Assembly: GCA_028641055.1 (NCBI GenBank)
Contig: CM054062.1
Location: 276,727,710 to 276,791,709 of the forward strand
Origin: Alopecurus myosuroides
Lineage: Eukaryota > Streptophyta > Magnoliopsida > Poales > Poaceae
DNA: 64,000 bases
Reading direction: 5' to 3'
A program made the translations under genes and the position numbers. The notes under the pieces were generated by a model, which had not been told where the DNA came from, did no database searches, and worked only from the letters and a program-made list of their open reading frames with translations. Below are positions 11,513 through 23,062 of the stretch, piece after piece; positions within the stretch are counted from its first letter, which is position 1, and every line of letters begins with the position of its first letter.

Positions 11513-12806
11513 ATGGCCACCAGCGCCGCCGCACCGTCGGCATCGCTCCCGTCTTCCTCAGTGTCAAACTCCCCTCTCCTCAATCCACTCGACACCGACC
11601 CTCAACTCCTCTTCAATCCCAACAACGCCCATCCATGCCCAGAGCGGCACTCAGCCCGATCGGATCTGATCTCTTCTCCCACACCACCGCTGCCCCAATC
11701 TCCTCTGCTGTCACCACTATGGTGCCCACTGCCGCTGTCGCTGCCCCATCTCCCCGATTCCCTAGCTCCATCCACGGTGTCCACATCCTTGACTACATCT
11801 CTTTCAAGGTAGATACCTCTGGCAAGAATTTCTCCAAGTGGCGCAAGTTCATCCTCTTTCTTCTCCAGCGCTACAAGGCCCGTGACCACATCGAGGATGC
11901 CACCGCCTTCGCCACGGCGGATGACGCCTGGCGCGAAGATGACGGCGACATCGTGCTCTGGATGCTGTCCACCGTTTCGGAGCCGCTCCAGGACATCATC
12001 ATTGACGCGGACTCGACCGCATACACTGCTTGGACAAGCCTCCACACGTTCTTCTACGACAACCTTGAAGGCCAAGCCATGCACCTGAGTCAACAGTTTC
12101 GCGACATGACGTGCGGCGACCTCTCCATCGAGGACTACTGCCGCCGCCTCCAACACATTGCCGATCAGCTCTCCGAGGTGGGTGCCCCCATCACTGACCG
12201 CACCCTGACGATGCAGATGGTGGACGGACTCGGCGACAAGTTCGCGGTCCAGGCCGAGATCTTCCAAGTCGTCAAGCCGTTTCCGACGTTCGCCGAAGCT
12301 CGCTATCGTCTCCTCCTTGCCGAGCGCTCCATGGACAAGAAGGCGCGCACCTCCAGCGCCCAGGCCCTTGCCGCGGCGGGCGTGGCGGCGGGCGCGGTGA
12401 TGGTGCCGATCACGGCAACTAGGGCGGAGGTCAAGGAGACGGTGGCGGTCGAGGCCGCGGTGATGGCCGCGGAGGCGGCTACCAGCACAACCGCGGCGGG
12501 CACAACCAAGGTGGTCGTGGTCAACAACACCACGGTGGTCACCCCCACAACGGTGGTGGCGGTCACCAGTACCAGCACGGGGGGCACCAGTATCAACAAG
12601 GCGGACAGGTCTACGGCCACCGTGGAGGTGGACGTGGAGGCGGCCGCGGACGAGGCCGTGGCGATGGACGCGGTGGAGGCCGTGGTTTTCCTCCAGGCGG
12701 CAACGGCCAGCAACCCTGGCTCGGGTACTTTGCACCCTGGAGCGCCCCCTTCCCGCCTCGTGGTCTGCTTGGCCCTGGACCGGGCGTCCCCTCCCAGGCC
12801 TACCCG
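11513..12806 (+). pseudogene. Copia gag, frameshifted, RGG-rich C-terminus
   Basis: The best start (MATSAAAPSASLP) is in frame 2 at 11513. The conserved gag body lies in frame 1 (ILDYISFKVDTSGKNFSKWR, DNLEGQAMHLSQQFRDM, YCRRLQHIADQLSEVG), so a shift lies near 11635. A second shift near 12380 moves into frame 3, where a Gly/Arg/His/Gln-rich RNA-binding-like tail replaces the usual zinc knuckle. That frame also has a TAG near 12420. Gag would form the particle around element RNA; this copy cannot make it in one piece. Confidence 0.8.
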
Positions 12807-13227
12807 GTGATGTACTCCGGTCCTCCACCGCCTGGCCACGCCGCTCCTCCATCGTGGGATCACAACAGCATGCTGCAGCAAGCCTCCTCCTACGGCAACG
12901 CCTTCCCTCCGCATGGGGGTTGGCTTATGGACTCCGGAGTTTCCTCCCATGTCTCGGGCAACCAAGGTATCTTGACCAGCTCTCGTTCTCCTTTAACGCA
13001 TGGTTCCCAACACATCATAGTAGGCAATGGGTCTCGTCTTCCAGTCACCGCTACCGGCACCGCACACCTCACCTCTCGTCCTTTCTTGCTCAATGATGTT
13101 CTTGTTTCCCCTAAACTAGTTACCAATTTGATTAGCACTCGCCGGTTCACTCGTGAAAATGCTTGTTCTGTTGAATTTGACCCTCATGGTTTTACTGTGA
13201 AGGATTACAGAACCAAGACCCCCCCTC
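12807..13227 (+). pseudogene. Copia protease region
   Basis: Frame 3 encodes a proline-rich linker and then an aspartic-protease motif, WLMDSGVSSHVSGN (near 12923-12965), where copia normally has DSGA(S/T)xH. The frame breaks at a run of seven C (13219-13225), which looks like an indel in a homopolymer. The next domain continues in frame 1. Confidence 0.8.
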
Positions 13228-14574
13228 ATGAGATCCAATAGTGGTGGTGATCTCTACCCCTTCTACGGCGATGATGGAAATGGTGGCCCGGCCTCTTATG
13301 CACTGTCTGCCAGCACTGCAACCTTGTGGCACCGCAGACTTGGTCACCCAAGCAACCAAGCACTCTCTCATTTACCTATGGATTTTCTTCAACCATGTAA
13401 TAAAGACCAAAATAAATTCTCTCTTTGTGAGGCTTGCCAGTTAGGGAAACATACTCGCCTTCCTTTTGCTCTTTCTTCCTCACGTGCCACTGCTCCTTTC
13501 CATCTTATTCATTGTGATCTCTGGACTTCTCCGGTTGTGAGTTTTTCGGGCTATAAATACTACCTTGTTATCCTAGATGATTAATCGTGTTTCTCTTGGA
13601 CTTTCCCTTTGCGCTACAAATCTGAAACCTGTTCCACACTTCAACGATTTTTTCGTTTTGTGCTCACTCAATTTAATGTTGTGGTTAAATGTATGCAAAG
13701 TGATAATGGTGGCGAATTCCTTACCACTGCTCTTCGCGATTTCTTCACCTCTCATGGTGTCATTTTTCGCCTTTCGTGTCCGTACACATCCGCCCAAAAC
13801 GTCCGTGCCGAGCGTATGATCCGTACAACAAATGATGTTGTCCGCACCTTGCTGTTCCAAGCCCGCCTACCCCCACCTTTCTGGGTCGAGGCCCTCCACA
13901 CCGCCACTCTTCTTCTCAACCTACGCCCTTCACGCGCCATCCACAATGCCACCCCACATTACCTCTTACATGGAGTTAATCCTCGCTACGACCACCTCCG
14001 TACATTCGGGTGCTTATGCTACCCAAATGCCTACGCCACTAGCCCTCACAAACTCTCCCCTCGTAGCTCCCGTTGTGTCTTTATTGGTTACCCACCTGAG
14101 CACAAAGGCTACCGCTGCCTCGATCTCTCCACTCGTAAAGTCATCGTCTCCCGGCATGTCACGTTTGATGAAAGCCAATTTCCCTACGAAAATAGCACAC
14201 AAACAGACACACAACCCGGCGCCACAAACGATCCCAACCAACCTGGCGCTATCTCCTCCGGGATCCGCACCCAATCATTGCGCCCACCTGCGGCCCACGC
14301 GCCCACCGCTCCGCGCCCGCCAGCTCACCCTTCCAAGATTCGCTCGCCCACCCCACCACCTGCCCCGCAGCGCACGCTCGCCTCTGACGCTATCTCCCCC
14401 GGGATCCGCCCCACCCCTGCCTCGTGCTCCACCCCTCCTCCGCAGACGCTGTCTCCCCTGTCCCATGGCCCACCGAATCCAGCTCGAACTCCACCCCACG
14501 CGTTTTTCAGCCGCCACCCGCCACTCCCAGCTTGCCACCTCACCCCTCTCTACCCCCTAACGCAATTCCAGTGA
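13228..14574 (+). pseudogene. Copia integrase, one nonsense codon
   Basis: The N-terminal zinc-binding region is clear (LWHRRLGHPS, then CEACQLGKH), followed by catalytic-core D (IHCDLW), D (MQSDNGGEF) and E (SAQNVRAERM). A TAA at 13582-13584 stands where related proteins have the Tyr of LDDYSHFSW; the same frame continues straight after it. The tail is a Pro-rich linker with two SPGIRP-like repeats. A frameshift to frame 3 lies in 14424-14574. Confidence 0.85.
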
Positions 14575-16172
14575 AGCCACCCGAGAATGCACACAAAATG
14601 TGCACTCGTGGCAAGCAAGGTTATTTTATGCCCAAACGAACTTTTAACCTTAACACCACAACCGCTCACTCTCCCATACCATCCTCCTACCGCGTAGCTC
14701 TCAAAGACCCCCATTGGTACTCTGCTATGTTGGATGAATATAATGCGTTAATTCAGAATGACACTTGGTCGTTGGTTCCTTGTCCTGCAGGTGTCAACGT
14801 TGTCTCCGGGAAATGGATTTACCGACTCCGATGGCACCCTCGCTCGGTACAAAGCGCGTTGGGTCGTGCGTGGTTTCACTCAGCAAGCCGGGGTGGATTA
14901 CGGTGAAACTTTCAGTCCGGTGGTAAAACCCACAACCATTCGGGTCGTCCTCAGCATCGCCACCTCCAACTCTTGGCCCATCCATCAAATGGATGTCAAG
15001 AATGCATTCTTGCACGGTGAGCTCGCCGAAACCGTGTATTGCAACCAGCCCTCTGGTTTTGTGGATTCCACCCACCCCACCCATGTTTGTCGTCTCAACA
15101 AAGCCTCCGATTTGCCCACTTTCTCACCACTCTCCGTTTTGTTGCCTCTCGTTGCGATTCTTCACTTTTCATACTTCACCGAGGAACATCTGTTGCCTAC
15201 CTTCTCCTCTATGTAGATGATATTCTCCTCACCGCCAACACCTCTGATCTTCTCCACCATATCATCAATTCTCTCAATGCCGAGTTTCATACGACTTATT
15301 TGGGTGATGTCCATCACTTCCTTGGAGTTAATGTCATTCGCACAGCCACTGGGCTCTTCCTCTCGCAACAACAGTATGCCCTTGAGATCTTGGATCGTGC
15401 CAAGATGCTAAACTGCAACCCAATTCCCACTCCTGTTGACACCAAGTGCAAAGCCTCCTCACACGACGGCCATCCTTTCTCCGATCCCACTTTATACCGT
15501 AGTTTAGCCGGTGCTTTGCAATACCTCACTTTAACTCGGCCAGACTTGTCCTACGCAGTCCAGCAGGTCTGTCTTTTTATGCATTCACCTCGAGACACCC
15601 ACTACAATCTCATCAAACGGATTCTTCGGTATATTCAGGGCACATCACACTACGGTTTGCAACTGTACTCGGGATCTTCTCTTGAGCTCACATCATATTC
15701 GGACGCCGATTGGGCGGGGGGCTGTCCCGATACCAGAAAATCCACTTCCGGCTTTTGTGTATTCCTTGGCAGCAACTTAGTGTCATGGTCGTCAAAACGC
15801 CAGAACACTGTCTCGAGGTCCAGCGCCGAGGCTAAATACAGGGCTGTTGCGAATTGTGTCGCCGAATCCTGTTGGTTGCGACAGTTGTTGACCGAGCTTC
15901 ATCGACCTCCTACACGCGCCACGATCGTGTATTGTGACAATGTATCCGCCATGTACTTGTCATCCAACCCGGTGCAACATCAACGTACAAAACATGTGGA
16001 GATTGATCTCCATTTTGTTCGAGACCGCGTGGCACTCGGGGAAGCTCGTGTACTGCATGTCCCTACGAGCTCTCAATTTGCGGACATCTTCACCAAGGGA
16101 CTTCCGACGGGCCTTTTTCAAGACTTTCGTGCCAGCCTGAACGTCGTCGAAGCCGCCGTCCCGACTGAGGGG
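14575..16172 (+). pseudogene. Copia reverse transcriptase and RNase H, with deletion
   Basis: The RT begins in frame 3 ([18 protein letters not shown]), shifts to frame 1 near 14835 ([27 protein letters not shown]), then back to frame 3 after a deletion near 15103. That deletion removed the SLYGLKQAPRAW block typical of copia RT. The rest is one open frame: YVDD catalytic motif ([12 protein letters not shown]), DADWAGG, and an RNase H with DNVSAMYLSSNP and the terminal ADIFTKGLP. The frame runs into the LTR without a stop before the polypurine tract. Confidence 0.85.
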
Positions 16173-16176
16173 GGGG
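16163..16176 (+). promoter_or_regulatory. Polypurine tract
   Basis: GACTGAGGGGGGGG-like purine run immediately before the 3' LTR, the plus-strand primer of the copia element. Confidence 0.85.
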
Positions 16177-16364
16177 TGTTGAATTGTATGTACTGTCACG
16201 TATGTAACGTAGTCTTGTTACCGTTTGTAACTACTGTCCTAGTCTTAGGGATAGAGCTAGTCCAGCGCCTACGTGCGCTCTCCACTACCTGCACGCCCGC
16301 TACGGCGGCTATATCTGTAACTCTGTACAACTGAGGAATACACGGGCAATTCCATAATCCTTCT
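16177..16364 (+). repeat. 3' LTR of copia element
   Basis: 188 bp, one mismatch to the 5' LTR, followed by the target duplication AAGGT at 16365-16369. Confidence 0.93.
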
Positions 16365-16849
16365 AAGGTTTGGGGAGCACAAGATGAGCTTGTTCAGAAC
16401 AGGCATCTTGTTTGGGTCCCTGATGTGCACCCAAGTAGCATAAGGGTGGAACATGCTTAGATTCCCAAGCCTAACATACTTAGCAACTGCATTAGGATAA
16501 CGGAGCCGGATGCTAGACAGAGGAGGAAGCATCACGGTGGCCCCGACGAAGGGGTTGACCAGGAAGCAAGCCGTCGTCGCGCGAGAAGACGAGCCAGCTG
16601 CCATCTGGGGAAACGGAAGGGCTTGCTGTCGGGGAGGCTGTAGAAGGTGCGTCTGGCGTCTGGGATCGCGAGCAACGGCATCGGCCGGGGCACCGGGAGC
16701 TGCCGCGTGGCAGCGCGCCACTGCGGGCACACGGCGGCGAAGCGGACGTGAACCACGAAGGCCGGGAGGCGGCAGAGCACCATCCGGGTCAAGTCCTCCG
16801 GGAGGTCCACCCACGATGGCGACGTCCCCGCGGGCGGTACCTCGGCCAT

Positions 16850-17400
16850 CTCTCCGAGTGAAAACTTGCAGGGAAAGAGCACGTGCGTTAGTGCTACGTG
16901 CCTACATCATCACTGAAGTAGAGAGCATGTAAGGATCTGGAGCAGCAAGGCATTGTGCGGACAGCGTTAACACGTCGAACACCTCGCGTGCACTGCCATT
17001 GCAGACAGGAAGAATAGCATTGGCGAGGAGGTGGGAGGAAAGGGAAGGGAGCGGGTCAGCGGGGAGAGGAGTAGATAGCAAGTAGCATACCAGAGATTGC
17101 CGGTGCTCGCAGGAGTCTGATGGAGAGATCGCTGGTGGAGAGGAGAGGCGAGCTGCTCCGCTCCTAGACGAGTGGGAGTGGGACTGTGGGAGAGGTAGCG
17201 GGGAAGAACTAGAGCTGGAGCTGGAGTGCGTGGTGTCAGTGTGCGTGCCCAACAGCCCGAGGGCAATTGGGCAAAGCGACTTGTTAAAAAAAGAAGGCCG
17301 GCGTAGGTCGCCCTAGCGCGCCCAGATCTAGATCCCCTCGTGGACCGTTGGATCGCCATAGTACGACCACATGAAACGTTTCGTGTTTTTGCATTTTAGC
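16850..17400 (-). other. 5' leader/upstream region of the F-box pseudogene
   Basis: Minus-strand upstream flank. It holds a Ser/Pro-rich open frame (17252-16902) from a CT/CAC-rich leader, probably untranslated. I see no clear TATA box. No other gene is supported. Confidence 0.35.
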
Positions 17401-17489
17401 CCCTGTACTTTTCGTATACAGAACCCGCACTCCACCGCAGTCCCACTTAAACGAAGGGGTATCATATGTTGCCCATGGTCATCTCGGTA

Positions 17490-17830
17490 ATTACAACAAT
17501 ACTGTCACTGCAACAAATTCACTCGCACCGCAACAAAAATTATCACCTCGTGTAAAAAAAAATTGCAAAAAAGTTTTCCAAATATTTTACGAAAAATAAG
17601 TAATGTTACAAATAGCAGTTAAACAATATGTTATTGTGTTGCAACAAAAAAATTTAAACAATTCAACAAAAATCACAACCTATTACAACAACAAAAAATT
17701 GCATCAATTAAAAAGTTGGTAAGCAACAAAATAATTTGTTGCCGTTTCAGTTGCAACAAAAATCATCACTTATTTCGACAAAAAAGTAAATCGATAGCAA
17801 CAAAAAAGTTACATGTTTACAACATGTAAA
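17490..17830. repeat. AT-rich region with degenerate CAACAAAAA motifs
   Basis: The motif CAACAAAAA or GCAACAAAAAA recurs irregularly about ten times. It looks like a degenerate low-complexity repeat inside an unclassified element. No ORF is supported. Confidence 0.55.
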
Positions 17831-18120
17831 GGAGCCCATAAACATGTCATTCCAAATGAATTCTAATAAACATATATCTATTTCCTAGAAAGTCATCTAG
17901 AAAAATATTGCAACATCTCATTTGTATTTTCTTAACAAAAGACGTGCGAAATTGTTACAAATTTTAAACACGTACGCAACGTTGTCCAAAATATCGAAGT
18001 ATGACACGAAATTGGGCTAAAAGTCAAATTGTTACCTGTTGGCCCCATATACGCTGTAATGGGCCGGCCCAAACTGTGAGCGCGGGAGCGGACGCAGCAA
18101 GCGAGCGAGTGGGAGCAGCA

Positions 18121-18151
18121 GGGGACCTATGCTAGGCATGGATAGGTCCCC
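18121..18151. repeat. Short hairpin (10-bp arms)
   Basis: GGGGACCTAT and its exact reverse complement ATAGGTCCCC are separated by 11 bases. It could be an element end or a chance hairpin; I cannot tie it to a known family. Confidence 0.5.
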
Positions 18152-18389
18152 CTAAAACAAGTGTTTTCCGAAAAAGAACGGTTTTTCTAAATAGAGGGCG
18201 CCCTGGTTTTAGCTTATCTCCAGGCAACACACAGAGCAGTTGGATTTGTGTTGTACGGCTTGGATCCTTCGGGCGTGCCGTTATGCTCCGACGGTGCACG
18301 ACCTGCACGAAATTCGATAACCGCGCCACTCGCCCTCTCCTCCTCTTCCTCGTCAGTTTCTCTGGCGACGAACGAACTCTGTGAATGAT

Positions 18390-19740
18390 CGAGAGGTTAA
18401 CTAGAGGGGTGGGGGGGTTGAATAGGTTAACTACAAATTTTAGCTTCGTTTTCAAGTTAACAAGGCAGTGCTCAAATATAGATTGTCTAGATTATGCAAC
18501 TAGGTGAACAATCCTATATGTTAAGCAAGTACAACTAGCACAAGGTGAATATATGACTAAGCTAGTAGTAACGAGTAAACGTAAGTTGAGGGATAACCAA
18601 ACATAACAACGCGGAGATTTATCGCGAAGTTCACTTCCCAATGGAAGTTAATCTCCGTTAGAGCGGTGCGGTGCCACCAAAGTGGAACACCGAGTAGCCC
18701 TGAAATGACACACCGTATCTCCTTCGAGTCCTTCCACCGATGTGGAGAGTCTCGAATAACTATGTTGCCGTTGAGGTTGACAACTCAAACCTTTACAAGG
18801 ATGAGGCACACTACACAAGATTGGAGGGTCCTCACCGAATTCCGAGATCCACCAAGACTCCAAGAAACAAGATCCACGAGCACAAGAGCTCCGGGGATAT
18901 CAACAAGGCTCCGAGCTCCGATGAGCTAAGAGCAACAAGATTCTTGGCTCCGGTGAACTAAGAACAACAAGATCCCTAAGAGTGGATGGATTTCTAATCG
19001 ACTTGGTGGAGTTGTAGATCGGGGGTGTCTCCTCCAAATCCCAAAGTATCAAGAGCGTTGGTTGGGGATTTGAGGAGATGCTTGAGCTTGAGCTTGGTCA
19101 ATCAATGGTGAAGAGGGTGAGTGTGATTGACGCTTTCTAAAGGTGAAAGAACATCTCCTTTTATACCGGAGGGGAGAAAACCGTCGTTGGAGGGGGACCC
19201 CCACGCAGCAGCCCACCCCGGCCTAAGGGACAGGCCAGGGGCTTCCGGGACAGAGCCAAAGCCCACCCCGGCCTAGAGGCACAGAGGGGCCGGCTTGGCA
19301 GCCGGACTGGGGCCGGAGACCCCCTCCCACCCCGGCCTGGGTTGGCCTGGCCTGGGGCCGGCGTGGACTGAGCAGGGGCCGGGGGGGCACCAAGCAGCCC
19401 GGCCTGGGAGCCCGGCTAGGCCGGCGTGGAGGCGTGCTGGGGCCGGGGCAGTGCCCGAACGACCCGGCCTGGGGCTGGCATTGGGGAGGCTGGGGCCGGG
19501 GCACCGCCCGAACAGCCCGACCAGGGAGGCCGGCCCCCTAGTTTTCTCCTTTTCCTTCTCGTTTCTCTTCCTCCTTTCTTCTTATCTTTTCTCCATTTTT
19601 GCTGTCAACCGTATGGATGTCCAGGAAGATGTATGATAGCATTTATCCACGATAGGCTCTGAACATACTTAGGGAAACCATTAGATCTTCCAAATGTTGT
19701 GATCAAACACCGAAAACAGGATTAGGAACAAATGTCCTTT
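18390..19740. repeat. Unclassified repeat with GC-rich core
   Basis: The start and end resemble common grass repeat DNA from memory (GAGAGGTTAACTAGAGGGG; GGATTAGGAACAAATG), but I cannot name the family. 19196-19540 is a block of irregular CCCGGCCTGG/GGCCGG repeats. Its open frames are Pro/Gly-rich artefacts of composition. The flanks at about 18320-18370 and 19855-19900 look alike (CACTCGCC, CTCCTC, TCGT, AGTTTCTC), so this may be an insertion into a duplicated leader-like sequence. Confidence 0.45.
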
Positions 19741-19762
19741 CACTCCGCCGGCAGATTTACGC

Positions 19763-20024
19763 CATCTCCGGTGATTTCCGGCGAATCCACAGCAGGCGGG
19801 CGGCGAAGAAGGTCAACACCCATCTCCCGTAGTTTTCTCACGAGTTGATAGGTCACGCGTCACTCGCCAACTTCTCCTCTGCCTCGTTAGTTTCTCCGGT
19901 GGAGAAACAGCGATGCCGGTAGATTGACTCCATCTCCGGCATTTTCTGGCGAATCCACCGCAGGCGGGCGCTGCGAAGAGGCCAGGACCCACCTCCCATG
20001 CTTTTCTCACGAGTAGATAGGTCA
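19763..20024. repeat. Two direct repeats of about 93 bp
   Basis: 19763-19855 and 19931-20024 share CATCTCC..CTGGCGAATCCAC..GCAGGCGGGCG and end GATAGGTCA, with scattered substitutions. They are GC-rich and leader-like, and lie upstream of the PMD-like pseudogene. Its 5' UTR exon may lie here, but I cannot place it. Confidence 0.7.
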
Positions 20025-21282
20025 ATCTCGCCGGATTCTATATTTCGGAGCCATCAGTGGTTGCTAGTCTCCGGCGTGTTGCGCCGACACACAATGTTGT
20101 CTCGATCGGCGCAAAACGCAGTCGCCGATGTGCAGGATTGGTGCCCATGTACCTCCTAACTAGCCCCCGTTTCCTGGCTCACCGGCACCATTTCCTGTCA
20201 TATGCCCTCACCGGAAATTTTCTAGTTCCTCTTTCGTTCTCGAATGATCGTTTCCCTGTGCACTGAGCATGCATTACTGCTAGGTCCTTCCCGTTTTGTT
20301 AGTCTTTACCATTACCCCATCTCAAGCCTAAATCGAGCACCCTCATCTCCATTTGGAGTTTCATGCATGAACATAGTAGTTGCATGTAACACTTGAAGAG
20401 TAATTTTGCCTCACGGGGTTGCTATGGGCGCGTCCGTCTCCGTGTCGGTTATACTGGTGAGAGCTCCCAACTTAAGCCTTGAGCCACAATTTTGGCTAAC
20501 TTGGATTGTTGTGTCCGAGTCCTTTCTCCATGCCGATTAGATCAGCCAGAGCCTGAGGAGACCACAACCTCCTCATAATGCTCACATGTTATTTTCGATT
20601 TTCTTTGAATGATTGTTGTTCTATAGGTAACATCGTTGACTCTAATATGTGCCCAAATTGTTGTTCAGTGGATTCATGGCATGTCCATGGTCTTTAAATG
20701 GTTGTTGTTCTGTAGGTAACATTAATTGGTCTGTTTTTGTTGATAGAGGTGTTCAATTTTGAGGTTAAAGCACCACGTACCCCCATTTTCAGTTTCAGAT
20801 TTGTTGTGTTTCAAATCAAATTTTGTTAGATGGTTAATTTTGAATATCTTTCATGCATGTTTGTGGGCTGATGTTATTTTAGACATTTTTTCACCATGCA
20901 TCATGATTTGTAATCAATTTGTTTGGTTATATATGTGCTAGGTATTTCTTTTTATAGGGGTTTTAGTGTTATAGGTGTTTGTTTGAGATTGTAACCGATA
21001 GGAATAGTGTGCCATCATGCATTTTCAGATGTGTAGTGTTATTAACCTGAAAATGCCCTTTTCTAGGTTTTATGTTATAGGGTTTTGTAACTGTTGAAAT
21101 AATCCAGTCACGGTTGTCTGTCATCTTTAGTTTTGTTGATAGCGAGGCATAGTTCGTGGGCCTTTTTTTTTCCTGAATGCTTAGTTGCCTTCATTTATTT
21201 TTCAGATTTGTACTCCATGCATTACAGATGTTACTTTATGAAATGATATGAAATTTATTTATTAATTTTTGTAGACAGTTCA
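20025..21282 (+). other. Probable upstream intron/leader of PMD-like gene
   Basis: T-rich, intron-like sequence ending in TTTTTGTAG|ACAGTTCA at 21273-21282, just before the ATG at 21283. No coding exon is supported in it. Two related GATTGTTGTTCT(A/G)TAGGTAACAT stretches occur near 20610-20720. Confidence 0.4.
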
Positions 21283-21954
21283 ATGGGGAGGAAACGGAAA
21301 CCAGTTGACGGAGATGGTGATGGTGTTGATGGAGGTGCTGCTAAGCGGGTGCGAAAGAACAAACGTAAAGTTGATGCTGAGAGTGATGAGGGTTTTGTCG
21401 TAGGTTGTGATGCAAAACCACAAGCACAGCGAAACAGGGCATCTCCGTGTCAAGTTGTGAAGTTGTATGATTTTATAGACAAAAATCAGGCTGGTTTTAT
21501 TGCTGATATGGAGTTAGATAGCTTGCTTTGCATCAAGTGCGTAGTTCTCAACAACCTGGTCATCAATTGGTTTGCTGGCACTTATGAAAAACACAGCCGT
21601 GAGTTTGTAATTCCGGACCGCGGAAGGATCCCCTTGAATGATTGAACGATTTTCCGACCAATGGGGCTCCCCATTGGCGATGAGCCGGTTGTGTATGCTA
21701 TGGATGCTGACATTCAGGCTGAGCTAGGTCCTCGTCTATTCCCTGGAGAATCTAGTACCCCTTCAAGGACTAGACTGTTTGAAATCCTGAAGGCATTGGA
21801 TTCTTGCGATGAGAGGTACAAACAGTTGTTTGTGATGTACATAATGTGTACATTTATATGTCCTACCACCAAGAACAAGGTCAACAACTGGTGCTATCCT
21901 GTTGTGGTAAGTTCCATATGTTCTTTTGTATTTATATTAACCTTTATTGTCTTT

Positions 21955-22140
21955 GGTAACATTCAATGTTTTGAAATGGTAACTGTTACTCTTATGTTAT
22001 GGTAACTTCTAGTCTACATTACCTAAATGGTAACTGTTGTTTCATGGCATGGTAACTTCTACCTTTCTGATATGATAACTTTTACTATATTGTGATGGTA
22101 ACTTCTACCTTTTTTATATATATTGTTAACTTTTATGTTT
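21955..22140. repeat. Dispersed GGTAACTT motifs in intron 1
   Basis: Six or more copies of (A/T)TGGTAACT(G/T) at irregular 25-35 bp spacing within the intron after exon 1. The same core builds the larger array in a later intron. Confidence 0.6.
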
Positions 22141-23062
22141 TCTGGTATAATCTCTGTGTTTCAACTTCTTTATATTTATAGTATTAACTATTTATTTTTC
22201 TGTTTAACTATCTTGAAATATCTTGGCACGATAATTTTTTTTTCTTGTTAATATCTTTTTCTAATTTTAGTTTGTAACTTTTACATTTTTTTTATAGTAG
22301 TAACTATACCCTATGTTTTTTACTCAGTGCAACATTGAAAATGTTAAGAATCTTAATTGGAGCACGTTCATTGCTGACCAACTCCATGAAGTTCAATCTA
22401 ATGGAAAGTTCAATAAGAACTGGTTATTTGGCCTTGAGGTACCTTTTTAGTGATTGCTTGTCCATATCTTTTACATTTGATGTTTTATGTGAAGTTATTT
22501 TTGTAATCTTGACTTCCCCTCCCCCCACACCCCCTTTTTGTTTTGTAGCTCTTGTATATTGATTCTCTTGACGTAAGCGGTCTAAACCTTAATCTTCCCG
22601 ATTGTCGTTTTGCTATAAACATTTGGTCCAGAGAAGATATTGACACTGTTTTGGCAGCTGATTTGAAAGTGGATGGGAAGTCTTTTGGCAAACTTCCGGT
22701 ACATTCTCAACTTTTATTTGTTGTTTTTATTATGTACATGTGCTTCCTTATTATTTTGTTTTGCTTCTTAAATTATTTTTTCCATATGTGTTGTTTATTA
22801 TCTTAATATTCTTTTAGATTTATTAATTCATTTTTCTCATTTTGTTTTTGTTTTTGCCATGCAACTTAAATCTGAATTTGGTTTCAATTACGCTCTATTT
22901 GGTGGTCTTGATGGTTTCCATACGTGGATGGATACATTCTCTAATCCGAGTTGTTCATCTAAGATATTTTATGTTACAAATTTCATCTCATATGTGCTTA
23001 TTTTTGTTTTTACTACCGACTTTTTGCTTTTTTATTCTTGTAACGCCAATTCAATTTTGTTG

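Larger units (their letters stand above)
11289..16364 (+). mobile_element. Copia LTR retrotransposon, non-autonomous
   Basis: A 5.08-kb element with 188-bp LTRs (11289-11476 and 16177-16364) and a 5-bp target duplication AAGGT (11284-11288 and 16365-16369). It has a primer-binding site right after the 5' LTR and a polypurine tract before the 3' LTR. Domain order gag, protease, integrase, RT, RNase H is copia. The LTRs differ at a single position (11343 G against 16231 C), so insertion looks recent. Even so, the coding region carries at least four frameshifts, a nonsense codon and a deletion in RT. It probably moved using proteins from another copy. It splits the DUF295 gene. Confidence 0.93.
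3374..16849 (-). pseudogene. DUF295 F-box gene split by a LINE and a copia element
   Basis: The gene runs right to left in three pieces. Piece 1 (16849-16365) has the start MAEVPP and an F-box (WVDLPEDLTRMVLCRLP, then FAAVCPQWR). Piece 2 (11288-10588) has the DUF295 body (QILVCQPGASSW, KLFEDMAFYQGKLYAL, YLVESCGALLMV, VFVADLG, MLFLGRPCSRAV, ENTCVGVYNMGTG). Piece 3 (3396-3374) holds the last codons, WLFPWE and a stop. Plant DUF295 F-box proteins are putative SCF substrate adaptors. The pieces join at the two target duplications. There are at least three frameshifts: near 16610, near 16565, and between 11284 and about 11230. The gene is therefore dead even without its insertions. The LINE lies only a few codons before the stop. 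Confidence 0.85.

Noticed and set aside
11602..12852. 416-residue open frame on the minus strand
   Set aside because: Antisense shadow of the GC-rich copia gag and RGG region; Arg/His/Gly composition with no domain.
19223..19636. Pro/Gly-rich open frames as a gene
   Set aside because: They come from irregular CCCGGCCTGG repeats; open on both strands with no start context, domain or splice pattern.
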